In this document: piece by piece, positions 9,448-18,943 of the stretch | Position numbering within the stretch: the stretch's first letter is position 1 | How the letters are laid out: each line of letters opens with the position of its first letter | From: a bacterium | Lineage (GTDB): Bacteria; UBP4; UBA4092; JAOAEQ01 | Reading direction: 5' to 3' | NCBI GenBank assembly: GCA_026416715.1 | Contig: JAOAEQ010000008.1 | Span: 1 to 64,000, forward strand | DNA length: 64,000 nt | Notes under the pieces: generated by a model | The model's input: only the letters and a program-made list of their open reading frames with translations | Databases searched by the model: none | Told to the model about the DNA's origin: nothing | Position numbers and translations under genes: made by a program

Positions 9448-10158
9448 ATGTATTTTTGGTTAGATATATTTAATGCAGCTATGCTCGGTGGATTGATTTT
9501 CCTTGATTCCGCAGCAGTAGCGCAGATAATGGTTTCGCAACCGATCGTTTGTGCGCCATTGCTAGGATGGTTTCTCGGCGATTGGCAGAGCGGATTACTT
9601 ATTGGAGCACTACTAGAACTCCTCTGGATTGGGAAGCTGCCTATCGGGTCGCATGTTCCGCCTGAAGCGCCTATTTCGGCGATAACCGCAACAATCATCT
9701 ATATTAGCTTCATCCAGAATGCGGTTGGTCCAATCGGTTCATTAGCATTAGCTGCTGCGCTGGTCTGCGGAATAATTAACGGATGGATTGGTGGTGCGCT
9801 AACCATAGCGATTCGGAAATTCAATAATCGGTTTAATCGCATGGCGGACCGTGCTGCAGAACGCGGAATGTTCCATGAGATAGATACAATAAATTTTATT
9901 TCGATTTTATTGATTTGGAGTACTGCGACCATATTGATTTTTATCGGAACGATTATTCCCGTATCTATTTTCGTTGTTGGAATCCCTTCGGTTATCCGAT
10001 TAAATTTGCTGCAATATACGGTATTGCTGTTAGTCGCGATAGGTATTGCGGTTATTTTAGATTTATTCCAACTGCCGAATCGGAAACGATATTTCTTGAT
10101 AGGGCTCAGCGCAGGTTTAATATTGACCGTTGTATATACTTATCTATTCAAAATCTGA
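9448..10158 (+). CDS. PTS mannose/fructose/sorbose-family EIIC
   Basis: A 236-residue hydrophobic protein with the EIIC fold of the mannose PTS family: a conserved N-terminus (AAMLGGLIFLDSAAVAQIMVSQP) and the block GLLIGALLELLWIGKLPIGS, where E and the GxxxP-type loop line the sugar path. With EIID it would form the membrane channel that phosphorylates and imports a hexose or hexosamine. It is followed by EIID (68-nt gap), HPr and enzyme I in the same orientation. No EIIA or EIIB gene is seen in the window. The 253-nt upstream spacer holds no clear promoter. Confidence 0.88.
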   Translation: MYFWLDIFNAAMLGGLIFLDSAAVAQIMVSQPIVCAPLLGWFLGDWQSGLLIGALLELLWIGKLPIGSHVPPEAPISAITATIIYISFIQNAVGPIGSLALAAALVCGIINGWIGGALTIAIRKFNNRFNRMADRAAERGMFHEIDTINFISILLIWSTATILIFIGTIIPVSIFVVGIPSVIRLNLLQYTVLLLVAIGIAVILDLFQLPNRKRYFLIGLSAGLILTVVYTYLFKI

Positions 10159-10226
10159 AAAATAACCATAATTGGAGAGAATAGCAAATCATACCGGCTG
10201 ATAAATGGGAAATAGGGGAGAATATA

Positions 10227-11156
10227 ATGGCGGAGAGTAAACCGATAACTAAATTAACGTTATTTTGGGTTGGGCTTCGCGCAAGTTGTATCATGGCAGT
10301 ATGGAATTTCGAACGGATGCTTAATATCGGATTCACGTATAGTCTCCTGCCGGTCTTGCGCCGGTTATATTCGACTGCGGAGCAACGGAAACAAGCGTTA
10401 TCCCGGCATCTGAAATTTTTCAATACCCATCCCTATTTTGCTTCATACATTTTAGGATTAGTTATTGCTAAAGAAGAAAAACTAGCTAACGAAAACGCAC
10501 AACCATCTGATGCAGCATTTTTGCGAGCTGAACAGGATATTCAAAATATCAAAACTACATTAATGGGTCCATTCGGTGCTCTCGGAGACACATTCTTCTG
10601 GTCAACATTCCGTCCATTTTTAGCATTATTAGCCGTAATGATGGTAATTTTAAATATCCCTAATTGGACCGTAGCAGCGCTAGCCCCAATCGGGTTCGTC
10701 GTATGGTATAATGTAGCACATATTTATATTCGCATCGGTGGGGTCTATCGTGGGTATAAACTTGGCGATGATATAGTGTTATGGTTGCGGCAGTTTAATC
10801 TCGCGAATACGATTGAGAAACTACAAAAAGTCGGTCTCGCAATAGCTGGGATATTTCTCGGGTTGACAGGATTATATTTTTGCTCCACCACATCGGATTG
10901 GCATAGCCTGACCTATGAGCGATTGTGGTTCGCTATTAAAATACTGATATTGACGCTAATTGTGTATATTGGATTGCATAAAAAGATGCATACGACCCGA
11001 ATATTTCTCCTGGGATTATTAGCAATAAGCGGTTATGAGTTGACTATACAATATCGACTCGGGCAGATTTACGGGTTTGCGCTAGTCGGTATCGTTATGA
11101 TGCTCTATTTTACCGTGGTATTTTGGGGAGATATTAAAGAACAAGCGAAAGGCTAA
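10227..11156 (+). CDS. PTS mannose/fructose/sorbose-family EIID
   Basis: A 309-residue EIID subunit. The N-terminus (LFWVGLRASCIMAVWNFERM) matches the family pattern, and the cytoplasmic block includes FFNTHPYFASYILG and the GPFGALGDTFFW motif characteristic of EIID. The C-terminal third contains the membrane segments. It pairs with EIIC just upstream. A good ribosome site (AGGGGAG at 10214-10220) sits 6 nt before the ATG. Sugar specificity cannot be predicted. Confidence 0.9.
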   Translation: MAESKPITKLTLFWVGLRASCIMAVWNFERMLNIGFTYSLLPVLRRLYSTAEQRKQALSRHLKFFNTHPYFASYILGLVIAKEEKLANENAQPSDAAFLRAEQDIQNIKTTLMGPFGALGDTFFWSTFRPFLALLAVMMVILNIPNWTVAALAPIGFVVWYNVAHIYIRIGGVYRGYKLGDDIVLWLRQFNLANTIEKLQKVGLAIAGIFLGLTGLYFCSTTSDWHSLTYERLWFAIKILILTLIVYIGLHKKMHTTRIFLLGLLAISGYELTIQYRLGQIYGFALVGIVMMLYFTVVFWGDIKEQAKG

Positions 11157-11274
11157 AGCGCACATCAAAAAAGATACCATTAACACGTTCAACGATATAT
11201 TTTGGTCGTAATTACTTCATTATTTAGATAAATAGACTTTTTTATTTTTATTTGGGCTAATCCACAGGGGATCC

Positions 11275-11571
11275 ATGGCGAAAGTATCACGTCCAGTAAA
11301 AGTTTTAAATGAACTTGGGCTCCATCTCCGCCCAGCTGGAATTTTAGTTAAAGTAGCGAACCGATATAAATCCGAGATAACGCTTGAAAAAGATGGAGAG
11401 AAAGTGAATGCGAAAAGTATTATGGGCGTAATGATGCTCGGAGCGGAACCAAATTCAACGGTGGTGATTAGCGCTGAGGGTGATGATGCAGAGGCCGCGG
11501 TTGCTGCGCTAGAAGAATTATTTACGACGCAATTTGCGGAGTTATCCAATGATAAAACAGTAGGAATATAA
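11275..11571 (+). CDS. ptsH: PTS phosphocarrier protein HPr
   Basis: A 98-residue HPr that carries phosphate from enzyme I to EIIA. The active-site histidine is His17 in LGLHLRPAG (usual form GLHARPA). Ser48 in NAKSIMGV is the equivalent of regulatory Ser46, the HPr-kinase site, so Ser phosphorylation is possible although no hprK is in the window. About 10 residues longer than typical HPr at the C-terminus. An AGGGG ribosome site precedes the ATG. Located between EIID and enzyme I. Confidence 0.95.
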   Translation: MAKVSRPVKVLNELGLHLRPAGILVKVANRYKSEITLEKDGEKVNAKSIMGVMMLGAEPNSTVVISAEGDDAEAAVAALEELFTTQFAELSNDKTVGI

Positions 11572-11662
11572 AATAGTTAGGGAAGCACGAAAGAACGGAA
11601 AAACGGGAAAACCATAAGGACGGAAGTTCAACAGTTTTTTCGTTTTATCGTTATGATTAATT

Positions 11663-13396
11663 ATGCTAACAGGTATAGGGGTTTCGCCGGGAGTAGCGAT
11701 CGGCAAAGTTTTTTTATTAGATAGTGACCGCTATTTTGTTCCGGAACGGAAACTTAGTGAATCGGAGATTGCTGATGAAATATCACGATTCCGCCAAGCG
11801 GTTGAGCAGACCAAACAACAACTGATGGACCTGAAAACGAAAGTAGAAAAGGAGATAGGAGCAACCGCGGCAGAAATTTTTGCGACTCATTTGATGTTAT
11901 TAGAAGACCCGAGTTTAATCCAGCAGACCATCGAGCGGATTCGTCAGGATAAAACAAATGCTGAATATCTCTTCACGCAGGTTCTACAGAAAATGATAGC
12001 GGTTTTTGCGAAAATGGAAGACGAATATTTGCGGGAACGAGCTACCGATTTACGTGATGTTGGACGGCGAGTGATTAGCAATCTGCTTGGGAAAGAACGG
12101 GAAACATTAGCGAAATTGGAAGAAGAAGTGATTGTGGTTGCGTATGACCTTGCTCCATCAGATACCGCTTCAATGGTCAAAGAGAAAGTGATTGGTTTTG
12201 CCACTGATACTGGGAGTAGAACATCGCATACTGCGATTATGGCGCGTGCACTTGAAATTCCCGCAGTGGTTGGATTGGGCAACATCACTGCCTCAGTGAA
12301 ATCCGGAGATACACTTATCGTTGATGGTTCACACGGGGTAGTTATCGTCAATCCTGATCCAGCAACCTTAGCGGAATATCAGGAAAAGCAACGGCGCTAC
12401 ATTTTGTTCGAGCGGGAATTAGAAAAAATTAAAGGGTTACCGGCAGAAACGACTGATGGATATCGAGTAACCATAGCTGCAAACATTGAGTTGCCAGAAG
12501 AAATTGAGCACGTTAAAAAGCATGGCGCTGATGGTGTCGGATTATACCGCACTGAATTCTTATACATGAACCGACCGGATTTCCCATCAGAAGAAGAACA
12601 GTTTGAAGCATATCGGGTTGTAGCGGAAAGTCTCGCTCCGCAACCGGTGATTATCCGGACGATTGACCTTGGTGGTGATAAGTTTATTTCACAGCTCGAT
12701 ATGCCTGCGGAAATGAATCCGTTTTTAGGATGTCGCGCGATTCGGTTCTGTTTAGAGCGTCCGGATGTATTTAAAACTCAGTTACGTGCTATTGTTCGGG
12801 CAAGTATGTTTGGTTCAGTTAAGATAATGTTCCCGATGATATCCGGCGTTAAAGAGCTTCGTGCGGCGTTATCGATTCTTGATGAGACCAAACGGGAATT
12901 AGCTGCTGAAGGAGTTGAATACGACCAGAATTTGCAGGTCGGGGTTATGATTGAAATTCCATCAGCAGCGATGACCGCAGATATTTTAGCGAAAGAAGTT
13001 GATTTTTTTAGTATTGGAACGAATGATTTGATTCAATATACGCTAGCGGTTGACCGAGTAAATGAACGGATAGCGCATCTATACGACCCACTTCATCCTG
13101 CAATATTGCGGTTTATTAAATGGGTGATTGATGCTGGGCATAATGCGGGGATTTGGGTCGGAATGTGTGGTGAAATGGCATCAGACCCAATGTTTACGAT
13201 GATTCTTCTCGGATTAGGATTAGATGAATTTAGTATGGGACCGGTAGCGATTCCCGGAATTAAAAAAATTATTCGATCAGTTAGCATGCAGGAATCGAAA
13301 GAGTTAGCGAGAACGGTATTCAATTTATCAACTGCAGATGAAATTCGTGAATATTTGCAACGGCGCGTTTCACAAATTCTACCAGAACTGGTGTAA
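11663..13396 (+). CDS. ptsI: PTS enzyme I (phosphoenolpyruvate-protein phosphotransferase)
   Basis: A 577-residue enzyme I that takes phosphate from PEP onto His189 (in GSRTSHTAIMARA; exactly the E. coli position) and passes it to HPr. The order is N-terminal HPr-binding helical region, swivelling phosphohistidine domain (ends about 235), then a PEP-utilising TIM barrel with GLYRTEFLYMNR, DLGGDK, and the catalytic cysteine in WVGMCGEMASDP. Length is standard (about 570-580). It completes the general PTS pair with ptsH 91 nt upstream. The spacer carries the GAACGGAAAAACGGGAAAAC-type dispersed repeat. Confidence 0.97.
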   Translation: MLTGIGVSPGVAIGKVFLLDSDRYFVPERKLSESEIADEISRFRQAVEQTKQQLMDLKTKVEKEIGATAAEIFATHLMLLEDPSLIQQTIERIRQDKTNAEYLFTQVLQKMIAVFAKMEDEYLRERATDLRDVGRRVISNLLGKERETLAKLEEEVIVVAYDLAPSDTASMVKEKVIGFATDTGSRTSHTAIMARALEIPAVVGLGNITASVKSGDTLIVDGSHGVVIVNPDPATLAEYQEKQRRYILFERELEKIKGLPAETTDGYRVTIAANIELPEEIEHVKKHGADGVGLYRTEFLYMNRPDFPSEEEQFEAYRVVAESLAPQPVIIRTIDLGGDKFISQLDMPAEMNPFLGCRAIRFCLERPDVFKTQLRAIVRASMFGSVKIMFPMISGVKELRAALSILDETKRELAAEGVEYDQNLQVGVMIEIPSAAMTADILAKEVDFFSIGTNDLIQYTLAVDRVNERIAHLYDPLHPAILRFIKWVIDAGHNAGIWVGMCGEMASDPMFTMILLGLGLDEFSMGPVAIPGIKKIIRSVSMQESKELARTVFNLSTADEIREYLQRRVSQILPELV

Positions 13397-13477
13397 AGAA
13401 TTGTCCGAAATGAATTGTCCTAAGTCCTGAGCTTGAGATTTACGACGTCGATTTCGGATTTACACCTGAACGGTTAT

Positions 13478-14545
13478 ATGTCAACTTTTATTTTTGATAA
13501 TATTCAAAAGATCGAGAAAATTGACCAGCATAATATGGGTGCATTGCTGTATGATTTAGCAGAACAATGTCAAGCAGCGGTTACTATCGGAGAACAATTT
13601 AAGCGAAACTCGAATAACACAAATATTACGAACATCCTGTTCGCTGGGCTTGGCGGGTCAGCAATCAGTGGTGATTTATTACGCAATTATCTAGCAGAAC
13701 AATTGGCGGTACCGCTAGTAGTAAGTCGAAATTATACCTTACCGAATTTCGTTGGTTCTACGACCTTATTCATTGCGAGTAGTTATTCAGGAAACACAGA
13801 AGAAACCCTGTCTGCCTATGATATCGCCAAGAAAAAGAAAGCGCAAATTCTTTGTATTACCAGCGGTGGAAAATTAGCCGAACGCGCGGTAAACGATGGA
13901 TTTCCGGTTATCATTATTCCTTCAGGATTACCACCAAGAACCGCTATCGGCTATTCGTTTTTCCCGGCGTTAATAGCATTAGCTAACTTAGCGTTGATTC
14001 CGGAACAAACATCTGCGGCAACCGAGGTTATCGCTCTCTTAAAACGGTTACGTGAACAATATGCGCCAGAAGTTGCTATGGAACAGAACCTGACAAAACA
14101 AATCGCAAGTCGGCTCTACGGTAAACTCCCGGTCATTTATGCTTCTGGTGATAGATTTGAAAGTATCGTTATGCGATGGCGCTGTCAGATAAACGAAAAT
14201 AGCAAATGTTTAGCGAATTCTCAGGTATTCCCGGAATTAAATCATAACGAAATTGTTGGTTGGGAAGTGCAAAAAGAGTTAATGCAGAAGATGCATGTTA
14301 TTTACATCCGCGATAAAGAAGACCATCCGCAAGTGCAAAAACGGTTTCAGATAACCCGGGAATTGATTGAAGAATATGCGGATGGGATAACTGAGCTATG
14401 GACAATCGGGAATTCGCTATTAGCCCGGATGTGGTCGGTGTTATATTGTGGCGATTATGTGAGTTATTATCTAGCGATATTAAACGAAGTCGACCCAACC
14501 CCGGTTACCAAAATTAACTATTTAAAAGAAAAATTGACAAAATAA
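13478..14545 (+). CDS. Bifunctional phosphoglucose/phosphomannose isomerase
   Basis: A 355-residue member of the SIS-domain PGI/PMI family, first characterised in Archaea. It interconverts glucose-6-P or mannose-6-P with fructose-6-P. Visible features are FAGLGGSAISGDLLRN (first SIS phosphate loop), SSYSGNTEETLSA (second), the family loop SGLPPRTAIGYSFFP and the active-site block FPELNHNEIVGWE, with the His and Glu used for ring opening and isomerisation. The ATG at 13478 is chosen over an upstream TTG because it matches the usual start. Its position after a mannose-type PTS suggests it channels the imported hexose phosphate to glycolysis (inference). Confidence 0.9.
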   Translation: MSTFIFDNIQKIEKIDQHNMGALLYDLAEQCQAAVTIGEQFKRNSNNTNITNILFAGLGGSAISGDLLRNYLAEQLAVPLVVSRNYTLPNFVGSTTLFIASSYSGNTEETLSAYDIAKKKKAQILCITSGGKLAERAVNDGFPVIIIPSGLPPRTAIGYSFFPALIALANLALIPEQTSAATEVIALLKRLREQYAPEVAMEQNLTKQIASRLYGKLPVIYASGDRFESIVMRWRCQINENSKCLANSQVFPELNHNEIVGWEVQKELMQKMHVIYIRDKEDHPQVQKRFQITRELIEEYADGITELWTIGNSLLARMWSVLYCGDYVSYYLAILNEVDPTPVTKINYLKEKLTK

Positions 14546-14659
14546 CGATTGAAAAACCGAAAAATTTGAAAACAGAAAGTTATCGGTTACCATCTATAGA
14601 ATTGCCGGCATTGAATTAGAATTATTCTTCCGTTTTTATGTTTTTCGGTTACGTATAGT

Positions 14660-16069
14660 ATGTCCCATTCGAATAAGTTGTGGTCAGGTAGATTCAAAAC
14701 AGCTACCGATACTGACGTAGAACAGTATACCGTTTCGTTGCATTTCGATAAACGATTATATAAATATGATATTCTCGGCAGTATCGCCCATGTGCGGATG
14801 CTTGGGAAATGCCGGATTATTTCCCATGCTGAAATGCACAAAATTATTCGCGGGTTACAGGAAATATTGCATGAATTCGAATCTGGAAAATTCAAATATA
14901 ATCCCGCGGATGAAGATATCCATATGAGTATTGAAAAGCGATTACACGAGAAAATCGGCACCACAGCAGGAAAACTGCATACCGCTCGCAGTCGGAATGA
15001 CCAGATTGTGTTAGATATGCGGTTATACTTACGCGAAGTGATAGCTGACCTTGACGGGTATCTAAAACACTTACAACAGACCCTGATACAATTAGCGGAA
15101 AAAAATCTTACCATAATTATGCCGGGGTTTACCCATTTACAGCATGCACAGCCGGTGCTACTTTCACATCATTTACTAGCGTATTTTGAGATGTTCGACC
15201 GCGACCGCGACCGGCTGCGTGAAACTTATCGTCGGGTTAATGTTATGCCGCTTGGTGCCGGAGCACTTGCTGGAACCTCGTTTCCGATTGACCGGAATTA
15301 TGTTGCTAAACAGCTTGGGTTTCCGATAATATCGAAGAATAGTATTGATACCGTTTCTGACCGGGATTTTATCATCGAAGTTCTAAACGATACAGCAATC
15401 CTGATGATGCATTTATCGCGACTTGCTGAAGAGTTAGTGTTATGGTCAACGCCGGAATTCGGGTTCATCGAAATAGGCGATGCGTTTTGTACCGGAAGTA
15501 GTATTATGCCGCAGAAAAAAAATCCGGATGTTGCCGAGTTAATCCGCGGGAAAACCGGGCGCGTTTATGGAAACCTTATATCCGTGTTAACAGTTTTGAA
15601 AGGATTACCGTTATCCTACAACCGCGATTTACAGGAAGATAAAGAGCCATTATTCGATTCGATTGATACCATTATCGGAACCTTATCGGTTTTGATAAAA
15701 ATGCTACCGAGCATAAAGTTCAATGTGCAACGAATGCGGTTAATGGCAGAGTTGGGTTACGCTAACGCTACAGATGTAGCCGATTATCTGACGAAAAAAG
15801 GGGTTCCATTCAGAGAAGCGCATACCATTGTCGGAAAGCTGGTTCAATATTGCATCCGCCATAAGAAAATTTTGGAAGAACTCCCGCTGGAAATATACCA
15901 ACAGTTCCACCCAAAGTTTCAGCGAGATATTTATCAAATTTTAGATATTCGACATAGTGTAGATTCGCGAAATCTCCCGGGTGGAACCGCTACGGTTCAG
16001 GTAACAAAAGCTATTGCCGAAGCGAAAAAGAGATTAAAAAAAGAACTGCTAACAAACCGTTACGCTTAG
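14660..16069 (+). CDS. argH: Argininosuccinate lyase
   Basis: A 469-residue enzyme of the aspartase/fumarase superfamily that cleaves argininosuccinate to arginine and fumarate, the last step of arginine synthesis. It starts SNKLWSGRFK, contains TARSRNDQ and TGFTHLQHAQP-like blocks, and has the catalytic flexible loop GSSIMPQKKNPD at 279-290. Length is standard. Followed after about 40 nt by an unknown gene, then lysA and dapF: an amino-acid biosynthesis run. No other arg gene is in the window. Confidence 0.97.
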   Translation: MSHSNKLWSGRFKTATDTDVEQYTVSLHFDKRLYKYDILGSIAHVRMLGKCRIISHAEMHKIIRGLQEILHEFESGKFKYNPADEDIHMSIEKRLHEKIGTTAGKLHTARSRNDQIVLDMRLYLREVIADLDGYLKHLQQTLIQLAEKNLTIIMPGFTHLQHAQPVLLSHHLLAYFEMFDRDRDRLRETYRRVNVMPLGAGALAGTSFPIDRNYVAKQLGFPIISKNSIDTVSDRDFIIEVLNDTAILMMHLSRLAEELVLWSTPEFGFIEIGDAFCTGSSIMPQKKNPDVAELIRGKTGRVYGNLISVLTVLKGLPLSYNRDLQEDKEPLFDSIDTIIGTLSVLIKMLPSIKFNVQRMRLMAELGYANATDVADYLTKKGVPFREAHTIVGKLVQYCIRHKKILEELPLEIYQQFHPKFQRDIYQILDIRHSVDSRNLPGGTATVQVTKAIAEAKKRLKKELLTNRYA

Positions 16070-16109
16070 CTTAATATTATCATTTCCAGAAATTTAGTTT
16101 TTGATTAGT

Positions 16110-17426
16110 ATGACCGTTACTGAAGTATTACATGCTATCAAACTCCCGGCGTATGAATATTTCGCCGACCCAGTCGAATTGACAGACGCTATGGTTGTTC
16201 AGAATCGCGACCGATTGATTCGCGAAATAACCCGGTTTGCTGGATTACATTCAATTTATCTTGCTAATTATCAGATTTATCCTGGAATAACCAAACTAGA
16301 TTTGATTTATGTGCTCCATGACCATCACGATGTTAAAGTGGTCGAATCCGGATTAATTGCTGCTACCCGGAAACTGATTTCTGATACCCCCATATTTTAT
16401 TTTCCTCGATTGTATCCCGAACGAATCTTTCGCGAAATATATCAGCTTTCACCGCCGTTATCACTCCAGCGAGTACACGGTCCGGAAATCAGGTTCAATT
16501 TTTTACCGGAAGAAGAACGGTCGTTTACCTGGTGCTCATTTCTCAACGACCGATTGGTAATATCGCCCTTAAACTTTTTTATCCCAGCGTTAGTTGATGG
16601 GAAATTTGCCGTTGCGGATACGTTACGACAGCTTGAAACCACGCGCGATTTATTATTGTATTTCACTCGCGCGACCCGGATGAACATTAACCGATGGCAA
16701 CCGTTTATGTTCGATTTAACGAAGTTACTGCAGAATTGGTTCCGATTAGGATTAGAACGATATCAACTGGTTAAAGAGTTGGTTCGAACCGCGGTGGTTA
16801 TACTTTTTGAATTAATCGAAACGTTTTGCAAATATCTGTTAAAGGAAAAACTGATTTTCTCGCAGGAGAAACAGAAGGTAGTTGTTCCGGAAACTGCGAG
16901 TATGCAATTAACCGGACAACATGCTGATAATGCATTTCGAATTCAATCTACAAAACCCGCATTTGCAGCGAGTTTTTTCGCTGAAAATGTTAAAGCGATT
17001 TTTCTTGACCAATGGCAACCGGGAACTGCATTCCAGAAAATGATTGCTACGTATCAGAGAAACCGAGAATTTTATGTTTATCTTCCGAAAGAATTAGCAA
17101 TCCAGTTAGAGCAATATTCGCACGGAACAGATTACCATACGAAACAGGTGCAAAAAGTGTTGTTAGTTAAAGAATGGCTTGGCGGATTAGCGTTTCCGAA
17201 CGTTATCGATGCCCGGAATCGGTTGCTCAGTAAACAGCAGGAATTCTTAGCGAAATTTAAATCGGTACCCGCATCGTCAGATTTATTCCAATACCCAGTT
17301 GAAAAAACGCAGCGATGGAATAAATTTGCGCCCTCGTTTCTTGGCGATAAACTCGCTGAGAAACGCGAACTGGAACGAAAACTATGGCAGGAAAAACGCT
17401 GTACGGAATTAGTTACCGCAAGTTAA
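16110..17426 (+). CDS. Uncharacterised protein between argH and lysA
   Basis: A 438-residue soluble protein that I do not recognise. The N-terminal 130 residues (IYLANYQIYPGITKLDLIYVL) vaguely resemble a degenerate nucleotidyltransferase strand-turn, with only one acidic residue of the usual pair. The middle (about 180-240) is rich in aromatic and basic helices (LFELIETFCKYLLKEKL). The last 100 residues are charged and helical (LAEKRELERKLWQEKRC). There is no signal peptide or transmembrane segment. It is tightly packed with argH upstream and lysA 155 nt downstream, so it is probably co-transcribed. The ATG at 16110 is chosen over a TTG nine bases earlier. Codon use looks like its neighbours. 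Confidence 0.6.
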   Translation: MTVTEVLHAIKLPAYEYFADPVELTDAMVVQNRDRLIREITRFAGLHSIYLANYQIYPGITKLDLIYVLHDHHDVKVVESGLIAATRKLISDTPIFYFPRLYPERIFREIYQLSPPLSLQRVHGPEIRFNFLPEEERSFTWCSFLNDRLVISPLNFFIPALVDGKFAVADTLRQLETTRDLLLYFTRATRMNINRWQPFMFDLTKLLQNWFRLGLERYQLVKELVRTAVVILFELIETFCKYLLKEKLIFSQEKQKVVVPETASMQLTGQHADNAFRIQSTKPAFAASFFAENVKAIFLDQWQPGTAFQKMIATYQRNREFYVYLPKELAIQLEQYSHGTDYHTKQVQKVLLVKEWLGGLAFPNVIDARNRLLSKQQEFLAKFKSVPASSDLFQYPVEKTQRWNKFAPSFLGDKLAEKRELERKLWQEKRCTELVTAS

Positions 17427-17581
17427 CCAAAATTAGATTCTCTATTCTAAAAAGGATTAATCGGAATATCGGAAATTGAAATCAGCTGAAAACGATTCAA
17501 ACGCAGAGGGTAGGTTTTAACCGTATCGTTTTATTTCCAATTTCGATATACGAGATTCGAACGAGATAATGAGATAAAATT

Positions 17582-18823
17582 ATGCATCAATTTCAATATC
17601 GAAACAACGAATTATATTGCGAGCAGGTGCGTATCAAAGATATTGCTGAACAGGTCGGAACACCGTTTTACCTTTATAGTCGGCAGACGTTAATTGAACA
17701 TTATCGGAGACTCGATACCGCATTTGCTGCGATTGACCATCTCATTTGCTATTCGATAAAGGCGAATTTCAATTTAGCGTTATGCAAACTTCTGTGCGAG
17801 CAAGGATGCGGAGCGGATATTGTGTCCGGTGGCGAATTATATCGCGCGTTACAAGCCGGATTCGACCCGCAGAAAATTGTTTACGCTGGCGTCGGGAAAA
17901 CGGCAGAAGAAATCGAGTACGCTTTAAACTCGAATATTTTAATGTTCAACGTTGAATCGATGCCGGAAGCGGAACTCATCAGTCAGATTGCTACCCGATT
18001 AAAGAAAACCGCTAAACTAGCGATTCGGGTTAATCCGGATGTTGATGCGCATACCCACGACTATATTACCACCGGAAAAAAAGAAAATAAGTTCGGAATA
18101 GATTACCACGATGCGCCGGAATTCTATCATCGGGTTAAACAATTACCGAATCTAGCTGTGGTCGGAATGCATATTCATATCGGTTCACAAATCGAGACCC
18201 CGCAACCGTATATCGCTTCGATTAAACGGGTTATCACGCTCTTGCATAAACTGCGCGATTCCGGAATACATCTTGATGTATTCAATATGGGTGGTGGGAT
18301 GGGTATCGTGTACCATAACGAACGACCGATGCCCGCAACTGAATTTGCTGCCGCAATTGTCCCGTTAGTAGCAAATCTCGGATGTCGGCTCATTTTAGAA
18401 CCTGGCAGGTATCTGGTCGGAAACGCCGGAATATTATTAACCAAAGTGCTCTATGTTAAAAAAACGCACGAAAAAACGTTTGTTATCGTTGATGCGGCAA
18501 TGACCGATTTAATTCGCCCAGCACTTTATAATGCATATCACGAAATTCTTCCGGTAGTAAAAAACGATTCTGCAAAAATGCTCGAAGCGGATATTGTCGG
18601 ACCGGTTTGTGAATCCGGCGATTTTTTTGCACATAATCGGAAAATTCAAGAAGTTCAATCCGGCGATTTAGTAGCGATAATGAGTGCGGGTGCGTATGGA
18701 TTTTCGATGGCATCGAATTATAATTGCCGGCCGCGTCCAGCAGAAGTTTTAGTTGAGCATGCGACGTATCGCATTGTGCGGAAACGGGAAACCTACGAAG
18801 ATTTATTAAAAAATGAGAAATAA
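17582..18823 (+). CDS. lysA: Diaminopimelate decarboxylase
   Basis: A 413-residue PLP enzyme of fold type III that decarboxylates meso-diaminopimelate to lysine. The PLP-binding lysine is Lys60 in CYSIKANFN. Further motifs are GMHIHIGSQI, the phosphate-binding GGGMGI, EPGRYLVGNAG and, at the dimer interface, CESGDFFA followed by SAGAYGFSMASNYN. Followed by dapF after 120 nt. With dapF and dapA this supplies lysine and peptidoglycan diaminopimelate. Confidence 0.97.
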   Translation: MHQFQYRNNELYCEQVRIKDIAEQVGTPFYLYSRQTLIEHYRRLDTAFAAIDHLICYSIKANFNLALCKLLCEQGCGADIVSGGELYRALQAGFDPQKIVYAGVGKTAEEIEYALNSNILMFNVESMPEAELISQIATRLKKTAKLAIRVNPDVDAHTHDYITTGKKENKFGIDYHDAPEFYHRVKQLPNLAVVGMHIHIGSQIETPQPYIASIKRVITLLHKLRDSGIHLDVFNMGGGMGIVYHNERPMPATEFAAAIVPLVANLGCRLILEPGRYLVGNAGILLTKVLYVKKTHEKTFVIVDAAMTDLIRPALYNAYHEILPVVKNDSAKMLEADIVGPVCESGDFFAHNRKIQEVQSGDLVAIMSAGAYGFSMASNYNCRPRPAEVLVEHATYRIVRKRETYEDLLKNEK

Positions 18824-18943
18824 CTGAGAGATTTGAGAAACGAACGCACGGAGGAACTAGAAACTAAAGAATAAGAACCGATAAGATTATGTTCCTACGT
18901 TCTTTCGTTCTTCCATGAGTTTGATAGGGAGGTATAAAACCGG

